Shown one piece after another: positions 44,007 to 52,806 of a stretch of 64,000 bases of DNA. This DNA is from Candidatus Nitrosopelagicus sp. (GTDB lineage Archaea > Thermoproteota > Nitrososphaeria > Nitrososphaerales > Nitrosopumilaceae), in NCBI GenBank assembly GCA_028345295.1, contig JAOMDA010000003.1:1-64000 (forward strand). Reading direction: 5' to 3'. A program made the position numbers and the translations under genes. The notes under the pieces are model-generated. The model searched no databases. It saw only the letters and a list, made by a program, of their open reading frames with translations, and was not told the origin of the DNA. The first letter of the stretch is position 1. Every line of letters starts with the position of its first letter.

Positions 44007-44402
44007 TCACTTTAGTGGTACATACAAGCTAGATCTTGATGATCCTACACCTGGAGCTCCATGATTAACTCGTTTATTTGTAATTACATATTCTCCAATA
44101 TAATGTCCAATCATTTCTGTAGAAAGTGTGATTGGGGTAAATTCTTTACCAGAGAATACATTTAATGTGACACCTACCATATATGGTAAAACTATAATGT
44201 CGCGCTGATGAGTTCTAATTGGATTTTTATTCTTTCCTTCTTTTGTTGCTTTTATCTCAGATATAAGCTTCTTTTTATTATCAGATAGTCCTCGTTTTAA
44301 TGAGCGACGCTGTCTTGAATTGAGTAATTCAAATAATTTATCACTAGGAACTTTCTGTAATTCACCAAGTTCGATTCCTTTATAATCAAATTTTTTAGCC
44401 AA
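44007..44402 (-). CDS. rps19: ribosomal protein uS19
   Basis: A 131-aa archaeal S19 (RTHQRDIIVLPYMVGVTLNVFSGKEFTPITLSTEMIGHYIGEY). Start TTG 44402. uL2 normally precedes it; here only 41 nt separate it from uL23. Confidence 0.96.
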   Translation of the reverse strand: MAKKFDYKGIELGELQKVPSDKLFELLNSRQRRSLKRGLSDNKKKLISEIKATKEGKNKNPIRTHQRDIIVLPYMVGVTLNVFSGKEFTPITLSTEMIGHYIGEYVITNKRVNHGAPGVGSSRSSLYVPLK

Positions 44403-44443
44403 TTTTTTGCTCCATTAGTATTTTTTTGTTTTTTAGAACCAAT

Positions 44444-44710
44444 TTATAGCATTCCTATTTTTGTAGCAAGGTCTCTGGCTTTATCTGAAGAATCAAATTT
44501 TACAAATGCCTTTTTTCCGTATACAGTTCGTGCAGTTTCAATTTGAATGGCATTCTGGTCGTATAGAATTTTTATGGCTTCAATAATTTTTGGTTTTGAT
44601 GATTCCCTATGAACTAAGAAACAGATCTTTTGTTCGTTTTCAACTAATGCAAATGTTTTTTCTGTAATATATGGGCGAATTACAATTTTATTTGCTTCTT
44701 CTACATTCAA
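44444..44710 (-). CDS. rpl23: ribosomal protein uL23
   Basis: An 88-aa tunnel-exit protein (VIRPYITEKTFALVENEQKICFLVHRESSKPKI, ARTVYGKKAFVKF). Start TTG 44710, overlapping uL4 by 4 nt. Confidence 0.96.
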   Translation of the reverse strand: MNVEEANKIVIRPYITEKTFALVENEQKICFLVHRESSKPKIIEAIKILYDQNAIQIETARTVYGKKAFVKFDSSDKARDLATKIGML

Positions 44711-45519
44711 TTTAACGTCACCATTAATTCTAGATGTCTTGATTTTATTTTTGATATTTCGTCAATAGCTTTCTTTGAATATACCGTTAATCTAATCAAA
44801 TCAGAGCCTGGTGCTAATTCTAGTACACTTAGATCTTTGACTGAACATGAATCTACCCCAGGAATTGAATGACAGGCTTTTTTAACATTTTTTGAATTAT
44901 CTAGAACAAATAAAACACTTTTACCTGTTTTTTTAGTTCGTCCCCGTAACACCACTTTTCCTGATCGTCTTTTTCTGTTTTCTAATCGTTTTACATCTTG
45001 AATAAGATTCAAATCTTCTAAAATTTTGATCAATTTACTCGTCTGTGTAATTGATTCTATTTCGTCTGATATTATAAATGGAAATGAGTTAATTTTATCA
45101 ATTTTATGTCCACGTTGCAAAATTAATTCTCTTGATTTTGTTGCAGAAATTGCAGAGCATAACGCAAGTTTATTTTCTTTTTTGTTAATTTTTTTGTAAA
45201 TTACTTTTTGAGCTTTTGGTGGGTGTGCTTGTCTTCCACCTCTAGTAGATGCAACTTCACCAGCCTGTCCTTGTCTTCCACCACCACCACCTTTCATTCT
45301 TGCTATTCTTGCAATACCTCTTCCTGTTGGTGGATCATTGGAATCTGCAACAACATCCTGTCCAGCAGTTGCATGTGTTGAATGTTTTTGAAATCCATGT
45401 GTTTCTAAATTTATGTATGCTTTGTGTATTACATCTTTCTTAACATCTGTTTGGAAAATATTAGGAAGTTCTATTTGACCATTTTTTTTTCCATCGAGTG
45501 AAAATGTATCTACTTTCAT
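44707..45519 (-). CDS. rpl4: ribosomal protein uL4
   Basis: A 270-aa archaeal L4 with a glycine/arginine tunnel loop (GIARIARMKGGGGGRQGQAG) and KINKKENKLALCSAI. Overlaps uL3 by one base. Confidence 0.97.
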   Translation of the reverse strand: MKVDTFSLDGKKNGQIELPNIFQTDVKKDVIHKAYINLETHGFQKHSTHATAGQDVVADSNDPPTGRGIARIARMKGGGGGRQGQAGEVASTRGGRQAHPPKAQKVIYKKINKKENKLALCSAISATKSRELILQRGHKIDKINSFPFIISDEIESITQTSKLIKILEDLNLIQDVKRLENRKRRSGKVVLRGRTKKTGKSVLFVLDNSKNVKKACHSIPGVDSCSVKDLSVLELAPGSDLIRLTVYSKKAIDEISKIKSRHLELMVTLN

Positions 45520-46514
45520 TATGGAAGAACCACCTCTAGAATATTTGGTTTAACAGTTTTTTTTGATTCGTTTCGTATTTGATGTCTTAATTTTATTAGC
45601 CTTCTATATGTTCCAGGTACAGAGCCTTTTACAACAATAAAATCTCCACTTACATTTCCAAAATGTTTGTAACCACCATCTGGATTTATTTTAAATTCAT
45701 TTTTTCCTGTATTACTCATTATCATTATGCGTTTATCATATTCTACTCTTTGATGAAATCCAGTTTGTCCTGCTCTAGGAACTGTGTACATAACATTTTG
45801 TGGTGAAATTGGACCTAGTGAACCAATCTCTCTAACAGTTTTTCTTGATTTATGTTGTTTTCTTTTAGCACCCCATCTATAGATTACACCTTGCCATCCC
45901 TTGCCTTTTGTAATTGCAGCGGCATCTACTATTGAACCACTTTCAAAAACTTGGTCAATCTTAACTTCCTTACCAAGTAATTCTTTTACAAATGCAAATT
46001 GTTTTATTACATCACCACCTTTCACAGCAATTTCAAACACATACGGTTTTTTCTGTTCTAGTCCTACTAACTTTGGTGTAACTGCAACTATTGCAAAAAT
46101 TTCTTTGATTTTTGAAAGTGATTTTTCTGCATTTTCTATACCTGCATCATTAACTTTTACTTTGAAAGCTTTTTCAATATTTTTTGGTGTATCTTTTGCA
46201 TAGATATCAAATGACGCATGTGCTCCATTAGCATTTTTTGTATAACCCCTAATTCCAATTACAACAAATGGTGGTGTTGCAATTACAGTTCCAAGTGTTA
46301 CAAGTTGTTTTCCATGATTTGGCGTATGTTCATGATCGTCAACGCTTACAATTTGAATACACCCAGCCTTGAAACCTGCATGAGCTAATAATTTTGGTTC
46401 ATCAGAGTTGATTTGAGGCCATCCACGAATTCTGGCTTCCATACTTTTAGCACGTCCTCTAGGAGAATATGCCATACTTCCTCTTCTTGGCTGACTATGT
46501 TTTCTATGTCCCAT
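45519..46514 (-). CDS. rpl3: ribosomal protein uL3
   Basis: A 331-aa archaeal L3, first ribosomal gene of the cluster (GHRKHSQPRRGSMAYSPRGR, GKGWQGVIYRWGAKRKQHKSRKTVREIGSLGP). Starts at ATG 46514. Confidence 0.97.
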   Translation of the reverse strand: MGHRKHSQPRRGSMAYSPRGRAKSMEARIRGWPQINSDEPKLLAHAGFKAGCIQIVSVDDHEHTPNHGKQLVTLGTVIATPPFVVIGIRGYTKNANGAHASFDIYAKDTPKNIEKAFKVKVNDAGIENAEKSLSKIKEIFAIVAVTPKLVGLEQKKPYVFEIAVKGGDVIKQFAFVKELLGKEVKIDQVFESGSIVDAAAITKGKGWQGVIYRWGAKRKQHKSRKTVREIGSLGPISPQNVMYTVPRAGQTGFHQRVEYDKRIMIMSNTGKNEFKINPDGGYKHFGNVSGDFIVVKGSVPGTYRRLIKLRHQIRNESKKTVKPNILEVVLP

Positions 46515-46595
46515 CGATAATCGAAAAAAGTCGTTAACCGTTTAATAAATTAAGAGATTTTTTGATTAAATAGAACTGATTTTTGTAAAAATTTC

Positions 46596-46706
46596 TTATT
46601 GACCTGTAAATTGTAGTATTAATGAAAAAATAGTCGCAGAACCAATTGCAATACCAGCAATTCCTAATAAAATAGCTAAAATTAGAAAATTTTTCTGCTT
46701 CTTCAC
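46596..46706 (-). CDS. single-helix membrane microprotein, 36 aa
   Basis: Starts at GTG 46706 with KKQKN followed by one long hydrophobic helix (FLILAILLGIAGIAIGSATI). It lies between the SPOUT gene and uL3. Layout matches other microproteins in this window; function unknown. Confidence 0.5.
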   Translation of the reverse strand: MKKQKNFLILAILLGIAGIAIGSATIFSLILQFTGQ

Positions 46707-46736
46707 AAAATAATTGTATTTTTTTTTAAATTTATT

Positions 46737-47555
46737 TTATTCGAAATATATCTTGGTGTTTAATATGGCAAGACATCCTAAAATTGCTTCTTCTAATCTC
46801 ACCGTTTCTGTCCCTTGATGCGGAAAGAAGTTCCATGCCTTAAAGTTCTGAATAGTGCTTATTTTTTTGTTAAGTATTTCATGAATTCCTTTATCAGTAG
46901 TTCCAAAGACTACCAAAACTGCTTCTTTTGAAGATAGAATTTTTGATATTGATTCATTGTTGAACTTTTTTGATTTTCTACTTGTAAGTATTTTTGGACC
47001 CTTCCATTCGTTAAGAAGTGTTAAGAGATTTCCACCATGTTTTACATTATAACTCCAAAAATTTGGTAATTGATCCTTTTCTATATCATAAACTACAAAA
47101 TCTGGAAGCCCCTGCTTAATTTTCACAATAACTCTTTTTCCTATTTCTTTTTTTCCATGATATTGTATTGTATAATCAATTCCAATATCTATAATTTTTT
47201 TTCCATTTTTTCCTAAGATTATACCTTCACGTATGTCATTTTTTTTTACTTGTTTAGGATCTGATGTTACTACTTGATTTGGTATTTTTAATGGAGAAAG
47301 AGCCCCAACAAATTGTAACAATCCTGATTTTGGATATAATTGCTTTCTAAAATGTTGTGGAGTTTCTAAATATCGTAAAATTGTAGTTAGTAGTTTTGAA
47401 TCAGTTTCAAATTCTTTTCCATCCTTGTAAATAATTATATTATCTACTTGAAATATTCCTGCAGCACGTGCAATTTGGAAAATTTTTCGTGTTTTATTTT
47501 CATGTTTTTTTTCATCTTTTAAACACGAATCAGGTATTGCAATAGATAATTTCAT
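46737..47555 (-). CDS. SPOUT-family RNA methyltransferase (COG2106/DUF171-like)
   Basis: A 272-aa protein with the SPOUT knot-like C-terminus (VVFGTTDKGIHEIL, NFFPHQGTETVRLEEAILGCLAILN) and an inserted OB-like part. The family is thought to methylate rRNA, possibly a uridine N3. It lies just upstream of the uL3 cluster, its usual archaeal place, which supports a ribosomal role. Confidence 0.85.
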   Translation of the reverse strand: MKLSIAIPDSCLKDEKKHENKTRKIFQIARAAGIFQVDNIIIYKDGKEFETDSKLLTTILRYLETPQHFRKQLYPKSGLLQFVGALSPLKIPNQVVTSDPKQVKKNDIREGIILGKNGKKIIDIGIDYTIQYHGKKEIGKRVIVKIKQGLPDFVVYDIEKDQLPNFWSYNVKHGGNLLTLLNEWKGPKILTSRKSKKFNNESISKILSSKEAVLVVFGTTDKGIHEILNKKISTIQNFKAWNFFPHQGTETVRLEEAILGCLAILNTKIYFE

Positions 47556-47583
47556 TTTAATTTTTATTTTAGATACTATTAAT

Positions 47584-48321
47584 TTATTTTTCAGTTGTTG
47601 GATATTTTGTCTTAGACATATCTATTAATTTTGTTATTTCAGATTCTTGAATAAATTCAAATAATTTAGTTTCTGAATTTATCTGAGATATTTTAATATG
47701 TTCCGAACCTTCTTTTACTTCACTAACAAGATTAATTACTGCAATTGCTAATGCTTTTGCATCATCTAATGTTAAATCACTTGAATAGTTTTTTTCAAGA
47801 AATTCAGTTGCTACATCTGAGTTAGCACCAATTGCTACTGCATCATACAAAACATATGCACCACTTGGGTCAGTCAGATAAAGTGAACTTCCAGCATTAT
47901 CTACTCCTCCAATTATTAATGATACTCCTAACGGTCTAGCCCCAGCATATTGTGTATATTGTTGACATTGATCTGCTAGATGTTTTGCAACAGTTTGAAC
48001 TTCTACTGGTTCATCATAAACCAGTTTATTACTTTGTGAAAAAAATCTTGCATTATCAACTTGTGCACGTGCATCAGGAATATATCCTGCTGCAGCTGCA
48101 CCTATATGATAATCGACTTGAAAGATTTTTTGAGGGGTTGTTGATATTTGTAATCTTCTTGGCTTTTCTTCAACTGCAATAACTACTCCCTGTTTTGTTT
48201 TAATACCAATTGCTAACGCACCTCTTTTTACAGTCTCAATGGCATATTCTACTTGGTATAATCTACCATCAGGTGAGAAAACTGTTATTGCTCTATCATA
48301 ACCTTGCTGTGAGGGCATCAT
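47584..48321 (-). CDS. psmA: proteasome subunit alpha
   Basis: The outer-ring subunit of the 20S proteasome, 245 aa. It has the gate helix motif GYDRAITVFSPDGRLYQVEYAIETVKRG and AVAIGANSDVATEFLEKNY. It assembles with beta subunits such as that at 151-750. It lies 28 nt upstream of the SPOUT gene on the same strand. Confidence 0.97.
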   Translation of the reverse strand: MMPSQQGYDRAITVFSPDGRLYQVEYAIETVKRGALAIGIKTKQGVVIAVEEKPRRLQISTTPQKIFQVDYHIGAAAAGYIPDARAQVDNARFFSQSNKLVYDEPVEVQTVAKHLADQCQQYTQYAGARPLGVSLIIGGVDNAGSSLYLTDPSGAYVLYDAVAIGANSDVATEFLEKNYSSDLTLDDAKALAIAVINLVSEVKEGSEHIKISQINSETKLFEFIQESEITKLIDMSKTKYPTTEK

Positions 48322-48375
48322 TGTAATGAAAAATCATTCGAATGGTTAATTTAACATTTTGCTATTAATTTGATT

Positions 48376-48495
48376 ATGGGTTTTAAGGAAAAAGCAGTTA
48401 TTATTCCCCTTGCTTTATGTGCAATTGTAATTTTTGGCTTTGGAATTTATAATACTGCCTGTAAGCATTCATTTTTTAGCTTTTTTGGATGCTAA
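48376..48495 (+). CDS. single-helix membrane microprotein, 39 aa
   Basis: MGFKEK plus a hydrophobic helix (AVIIPLALCAIVIFGFGIY) and a short Cys-containing tail (TACKHSFFSFFGC). Divergent from psmA. Function unknown. Confidence 0.5.
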   Translation: MGFKEKAVIIPLALCAIVIFGFGIYNTACKHSFFSFFGC

Positions 48496-48562
48496 TTCTC
48501 AATGTGATTGGTTTAATCAAATTTAGCATGTTTTTATTATTTAACAATTTTTAAAATTTTTT

Positions 48563-48898
48563 ATGTCTAAAAATGAGGGAATTCCTTTTAATGAAAAATT
48601 CTCTGAAACAGAAATTAAGGAAATTAGATCGTATCTTGATGAATTACCTACTAGAGAAATTCTGATCGGTTTAAAATTTGCAAAAAATAGATGGGTTGCA
48701 AAAGATGCGGGTGTTTTAAAAGTTGGAAGAAAAAGTATTATTCAAAAAGAAATTCATTCTGTAACATCTGAACAAGCAACCTGGAGATTAAAAAATTGGA
48801 AAATGATGATTGCTAATTATCGTAAACGTGGTTACAGTTACCCTACAATATCACGTATAAAAAAATTATTTATTCAAATTAGTCAAAAACCTAAATAG
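48563..48898 (+). CDS. hypothetical basic protein, 111 aa
   Basis: A basic helical protein (ETEIKEIRSYLDELPTREILIGLKFAKNRWVAKDAGVL, then WRLKNWKMMIANYRKRGYSYPTISRIKKLF). The C-terminus looks HTH-like and could bind nucleic acid. It overlaps the convergent CdvB gene by 8 nt. No family recognised. Confidence 0.6.
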   Translation: MSKNEGIPFNEKFSETEIKEIRSYLDELPTREILIGLKFAKNRWVAKDAGVLKVGRKSIIQKEIHSVTSEQATWRLKNWKMMIANYRKRGYSYPTISRIKKLFIQISQKPK

Positions 48899-49547
48899 GT
48901 TTTTCTTTTTCAGCTAGAATTGTATCAATTGTTGTGATTGGTGGTTCAGGCATATTACTTCGTATGTTACCTTCTACAACAGACTCTGCTTCTTTTAGTA
49001 TGGACAATGCGTCTGAACTAGTTGTTTCTGTTATTCCCATTGAACCATCATGTGTAACTGATGAACCTGACACAATATCACCTAACATGTTAGAAAGGTC
49101 TTGCATTGATGCTGCAGCACTTGGCATCATATCACCTAATGATGTACTAAGACCTTTGATTAGTGACATGCATGGACTTAATGTAACTACAACATCTCCT
49201 AATTCTGACACTGTGTTAAGTCTTAGTTGTACTTGCTCCATAGATAATTTTGCATTACTAACCATATTTTTCATTTTTCTAATTTCAGATAATTCATTTG
49301 CATAAACTTTTGCATATGTTTCATTATTGGATTTCTTGGAATCAACGATTTTTTCAAAAATTGCATCATGTTTGATTTTTAATTTGTTATCTATTTCTCC
49401 TAATCTAGTTATTTGAAGTTGGAGTTTTTTTTGTGCCGAATCAAGTCTATTTTTTAATGGTGCTTCTGGTTTAACTGTACCCATAAATTTTTGAGATAAT
49501 GCATCTCCTTTTTTTAACACATTCCATTTACCAGAAAATGATACCAT
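48891..49547 (-). CDS. cdvB: CdvB-family ESCRT-III-like protein
   Basis: The 218-aa protein is a Snf7/ESCRT-III-like division protein. It has a basic N-terminal helix pair (PEAPLKNRLDSAQKKLQLQITRLGEIDNKLKIKHDAIFEKIVD), a long helix with ANELSEIRKMKNMVSNAKLSMEQVQLRLNTVSELGDVV and a C-terminal acidic helix. A short Pro-rich tail (MPEPPITTIDTIL) could be a MIM-like motif for CdvC. It lacks an obvious C-terminal winged-helix domain, so it may be one of several CdvB paralogues. CdvA is at 4736-5566. Confidence 0.85.
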   Translation of the reverse strand: MVSFSGKWNVLKKGDALSQKFMGTVKPEAPLKNRLDSAQKKLQLQITRLGEIDNKLKIKHDAIFEKIVDSKKSNNETYAKVYANELSEIRKMKNMVSNAKLSMEQVQLRLNTVSELGDVVVTLSPCMSLIKGLSTSLGDMMPSAAASMQDLSNMLGDIVSGSSVTHDGSMGITETTSSDALSILKEAESVVEGNIRSNMPEPPITTIDTILAEKEKPI

Positions 49548-49656
49548 TTGATTTTAGTTATTAAATTGGCTTTTGATATTCAAACTAAAAAAAAATGATC
49601 TAAATGGATCAAATTTTATTACAATATTAGAAATTTTATTCATAACAAATCAAATT

Positions 49657-50742
49657 TTAGCCAAATGTGAATGTAAAAATCTCAAAATCTGGCTTTTTGA
49701 TATTGATTGTTAATATGTGTGATTCACCATTTTGTAATTCTATTATATTGTATAATCTTGGTTCTAAGATTGTAACTGTACTTGATTTAACATCCACCCC
49801 AGAAATATCATCCATTATTATTTTTCCATCAATAAGAATCTCTAATTCAGTATCGCCTGATGCAACTATGTTAACTTGTTTTGCATGATAATTTAAAACA
49901 ACCTTTCCAGTGTCTGAGATTAATTTCATTCCATCTCTGGTATTTTTCCATTGTCCTTCCAGGTAGAAAAAATGTTGATTAATTTCAGTTGGTAATTTAT
50001 AATCAACTATTGCATTTGGTTGAAACCCTTCTATATTTCCTAAATGATCTCTTCCACTTGAAAATTTGTATCCAAAATATAATTCAGGTGTTCTTAGAAT
50101 TGAATGTTCATACTCATTAATTTCTATTGTATTTCCTGTATTGATCTTCTGATTATTTTTTTCTGATCGTTCATGCAGTAATTCTTGAATTACTATTTCG
50201 GTTTCCTTGTATGCACCTTCACCAATATGATCAAACCTGATATAACCTTCATCATCAGCAATATATTTTCGAGGCCAATATCTATTTTCAAATGAGTTCC
50301 AAATTTCTTTATTATTATCTAGAACAACTGGATAATTAACTTCGAATTTATTTACCGCAGTTAATACATTTTCTTGGTTTTTTTCAAACTCAAATTCTGG
50401 GGTATGTATACCAATAATCACTAATCCCTGTTCTTGATATTTATCATCCCATGCTGTGATGTATGGAAGTGTTCGTATACAATTTATACAACTATATGTC
50501 CAAAAATCGTACAAAACAACGTTACCCTTAATTAATTTATCAAGATTTTTTTCTGTTGTATTAATCAACCCTGTCATTCCTTTTAATGTGGGTGCTTTTT
50601 TGAGCAGATCTTTATTTTGAATTTCTAATTGATTGGTTGTATTTTTTTTAAGATCAATCTCAGTATAAAATAGATATAATGATACTGTACCAACTAGAAT
50701 TATTATACCAAATATGAGCCCAGTTTTTATCTCTGATTTCAT
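49657..50742 (-). CDS. thioredoxin-like protein with DipZ-type C-terminal domain
   Basis: An N-terminal transmembrane anchor (8-25) is followed by a thioredoxin fold with the active site C85-x-x-C88 (WTYSCINCIRTLPY). The domain after about residue 215 (TPELYFGYKFSSGRDHLG, FFYLEGQWKN) is the beta-rich C-terminal part of DipZ proteins. It acts outside the membrane and receives electrons from CcdA, encoded 6 nt upstream. Confidence 0.88.
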   Translation of the reverse strand: MKSEIKTGLIFGIIILVGTVSLYLFYTEIDLKKNTTNQLEIQNKDLLKKAPTLKGMTGLINTTEKNLDKLIKGNVVLYDFWTYSCINCIRTLPYITAWDDKYQEQGLVIIGIHTPEFEFEKNQENVLTAVNKFEVNYPVVLDNNKEIWNSFENRYWPRKYIADDEGYIRFDHIGEGAYKETEIVIQELLHERSEKNNQKINTGNTIEINEYEHSILRTPELYFGYKFSSGRDHLGNIEGFQPNAIVDYKLPTEINQHFFYLEGQWKNTRDGMKLISDTGKVVLNYHAKQVNIVASGDTELEILIDGKIIMDDISGVDVKSSTVTILEPRLYNIIELQNGESHILTINIKKPDFEIFTFTFG

Positions 50743-50748
50743 TGTATG

Positions 50749-51480
50749 TCAGGATCCTATGATATTGTTCAGAAGTGGAAAACTTGCTATGAGTGCCAGT
50801 TTATTGGTAAAAACAAGAATTCCTAAAAATATTATTAATACACCAAAAATTATTGTAGCATATTTTAGATGATTACTTATGCGTACTACAAATCGATTTG
50901 CTTGAGTGATTAACCCTCCCATTATTATGAATGGTATGCCTAATCCTAAGGAATATGCAAGAAGTAGATTAAATGAGATACTAGGAGTTGTTGCAGCAAG
51001 TGTTAGTATTGCACCTAAAATTGGACCCACGCATGGTGTCCATCCTCCTGCAAATGCAAGCCCGAAAATGAATGATAATGGATAGCTAGCACCAGATTTT
51101 GTTGGAAAGATTTTTCTTTCAAAGTTTAGTCTGTTAATTTTTGAGCTTAGTATCATAAACGTTCCAAATCCAATAATGATTATACCACCTATTTGACTAA
51201 AATTTGAAATTAAACTTAATGCATTTATCGCAAAAGTTGAGTTTATTGTTACACCTATTACAGAAAATACTAACGAAAATCCTAAGACAAAAAATATCGT
51301 ATTAAGCATTACATTTGCCTTATTAATCAAGATCTTTGATGAATGATTAGATTTTGATATGTCTGAAATTGTTGTACCAGAAATATATGCTAAAAATGCA
51401 GGAATTATTGGTAAGATACATGGTGCAAAAAATGATCCCAAACCTGCAATGAATGCAACAAAAATTGTAACTTCACTCAT
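50749..51480 (-). CDS. ccdA: CcdA-type membrane thiol-disulfide transporter
   Basis: A 243-aa six-helix protein of the DsbD/CcdA family: GLGSFFAPCILPIIPAFLAYI and FAGGWTPCVGPILGAIL carry the two membrane cysteines. It passes electrons from cytoplasmic thioredoxin to the exported redoxin encoded next to it. The two together equal a split DipZ. Confidence 0.92.
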   Translation of the reverse strand: MSEVTIFVAFIAGLGSFFAPCILPIIPAFLAYISGTTISDISKSNHSSKILINKANVMLNTIFFVLGFSLVFSVIGVTINSTFAINALSLISNFSQIGGIIIIGFGTFMILSSKINRLNFERKIFPTKSGASYPLSFIFGLAFAGGWTPCVGPILGAILTLAATTPSISFNLLLAYSLGLGIPFIIMGGLITQANRFVVRISNHLKYATIIFGVLIIFLGILVFTNKLALIASFPLLNNIIGS

Positions 51481-51561
51481 ACATATTTCTTTTTTTTTTG
51501 AATTAATAATCTTGTTTACATTATCACTTACTTTTTATTCGAGATGTAATTTGCGTATATT

Positions 51562-51669
51562 ATGAATAAGCGATTCATAATTGTTGGTATTGCATTAGGA
51601 ATTGCTGTTACAATTGCTGCCATCGTAGGTTCACCTGCTGGGCCGGTTGGAATTGATGCAATGAGATAA
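51562..51669 (+). CDS. single-helix membrane microprotein, 35 aa
   Basis: MNKR plus a hydrophobic helix (FIIVGIALGIAVTIAAIVG) and a short tail (SPAGPVGIDAMR). It lies divergent from ccdA and stops immediately before the convergent bioF stop. A similar head-helix-tail plan appears in other microproteins here. Confidence 0.5.
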   Translation: MNKRFIIVGIALGIAVTIAAIVGSPAGPVGIDAMR

Positions 51670-52806
51670 TTATACTGTTTTAAATTTTTTAGTACATTTT
51701 TCTAATATCGCTAAAGTTTTATTGATATCTTTTTTACTATGCCACGCTGTAACTGAAAATCTTATTCTAGCACTATTCTTTTTCACTGTGGGATAACGAA
51801 TTGGTTGTGCAAAAATACCATTTTTAAATAAATACTTTCCAAATTGAATAGTTGTTTTTTCATCACCAATTATTATTGGTATTATTTGGCTTACTGAATT
51901 CGTTTCATATCCAAGTTCTTGTAGTCCTTTATGAAATAATTTGATATTAGCCCAAAGTTTTTTTCTATTTTGTTCTCTATTTGAATTAAATCTTTTCAGA
52001 GTAAATTCAATGATTGTTGAGGGTAATGCTGATGTATAAATGAATGATTTTGAGCGATTTATGCATAATTCAATTATATTTTTTTGAGATGATACATACC
52101 CACCAAAACTGCCTAATCCCTTACTTAGGCTACTAATGTATAGATCAATTTTCTTACTAACTCCAAATTGTGATGCAGTTCCTTTTCCATCTTTACCAAA
52201 AACAAAATCTCCATGCGCATCATCTAAGATTGTTATACCATTGTATTTTGATGAAATTTCAGTAATTTCTTTTATTTTTGATAAGTCTCCATCCATACTA
52301 AAAACCCCTTCAGTGACAATGAATTTTTTACCTTTAGTTTTTTTTATTTTAGATTCTAAATCATTCATGTCATTATGTTTGAAAATTTTTATTTTTGCTG
52401 ATGATAATCTACATGCTTCTATAATACTTGCATGATTTAGTTCATCACTGAAAATTGTATCGTGTTTTTCAATAATCGCTGTAATTGCACCTAAGTTAGC
52501 CATATAACCAGTGGGGTATACAATAGTATTTTCTTGTGATTTATGCTTTGAGATTTTTTTTTCTAATTCCAAGAATTTCTTATCATTACCTGTCACTGAA
52601 CGTGAGCTTGATTGGAATTGTTTAAAATATAAATTTCTTATATTCAAACCTAGGTAATCATTTGATGATAGATTTAGTAGTTTTTTATTTTTAACATGAA
52701 TAAATTGTTTATTTACTATTGTATCCTCTAATTTTCTAAATAGACTATCATTTTTTAATTTATTTAGTTTGGCATTAATGAAATCAAGTTTAGGTTTCAA
52801 GATCAA
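51670..52806 (-). CDS. bioF: 8-amino-7-oxononanoate synthase
   Basis: A PLP enzyme that condenses pimeloyl thioester with alanine in biotin synthesis. The 378-aa protein has LNLSSNDYLG-like LLNLSSNDYLGL, SGSRS-like RSVTGN, DDAHGDFVFG and the PLP-lysine motif SSLSKGLGSFGGY. No ATG fits; TTG 52806 or 52800 starts inside the end of bioB, indicating coupling. Confidence 0.94.
   Translation of the reverse strand: MILKPKLDFINAKLNKLKNDSLFRKLEDTIVNKQFIHVKNKKLLNLSSNDYLGLNIRNLYFKQFQSSSRSVTGNDKKFLELEKKISKHKSQENTIVYPTGYMANLGAITAIIEKHDTIFSDELNHASIIEACRLSSAKIKIFKHNDMNDLESKIKKTKGKKFIVTEGVFSMDGDLSKIKEITEISSKYNGITILDDAHGDFVFGKDGKGTASQFGVSKKIDLYISSLSKGLGSFGGYVSSQKNIIELCINRSKSFIYTSALPSTIIEFTLKRFNSNREQNRKKLWANIKLFHKGLQELGYETNSVSQIIPIIIGDEKTTIQFGKYLFKNGIFAQPIRYPTVKKNSARIRFSVTAWHSKKDINKTLAILEKCTKKFKTV

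Noticed and set aside
45249-45443. Plus-strand frame rich in His, Leu and Gln inside uL4
   Set aside because: Antisense to the Gly-rich loop of uL4; no independent evidence for coding.
49560-49656. Short inverted repeat TGATC/GATCA between cdvB and the thioredoxin-like gene
   Set aside because: Only five pairs in very A/T-rich DNA; expected by chance.
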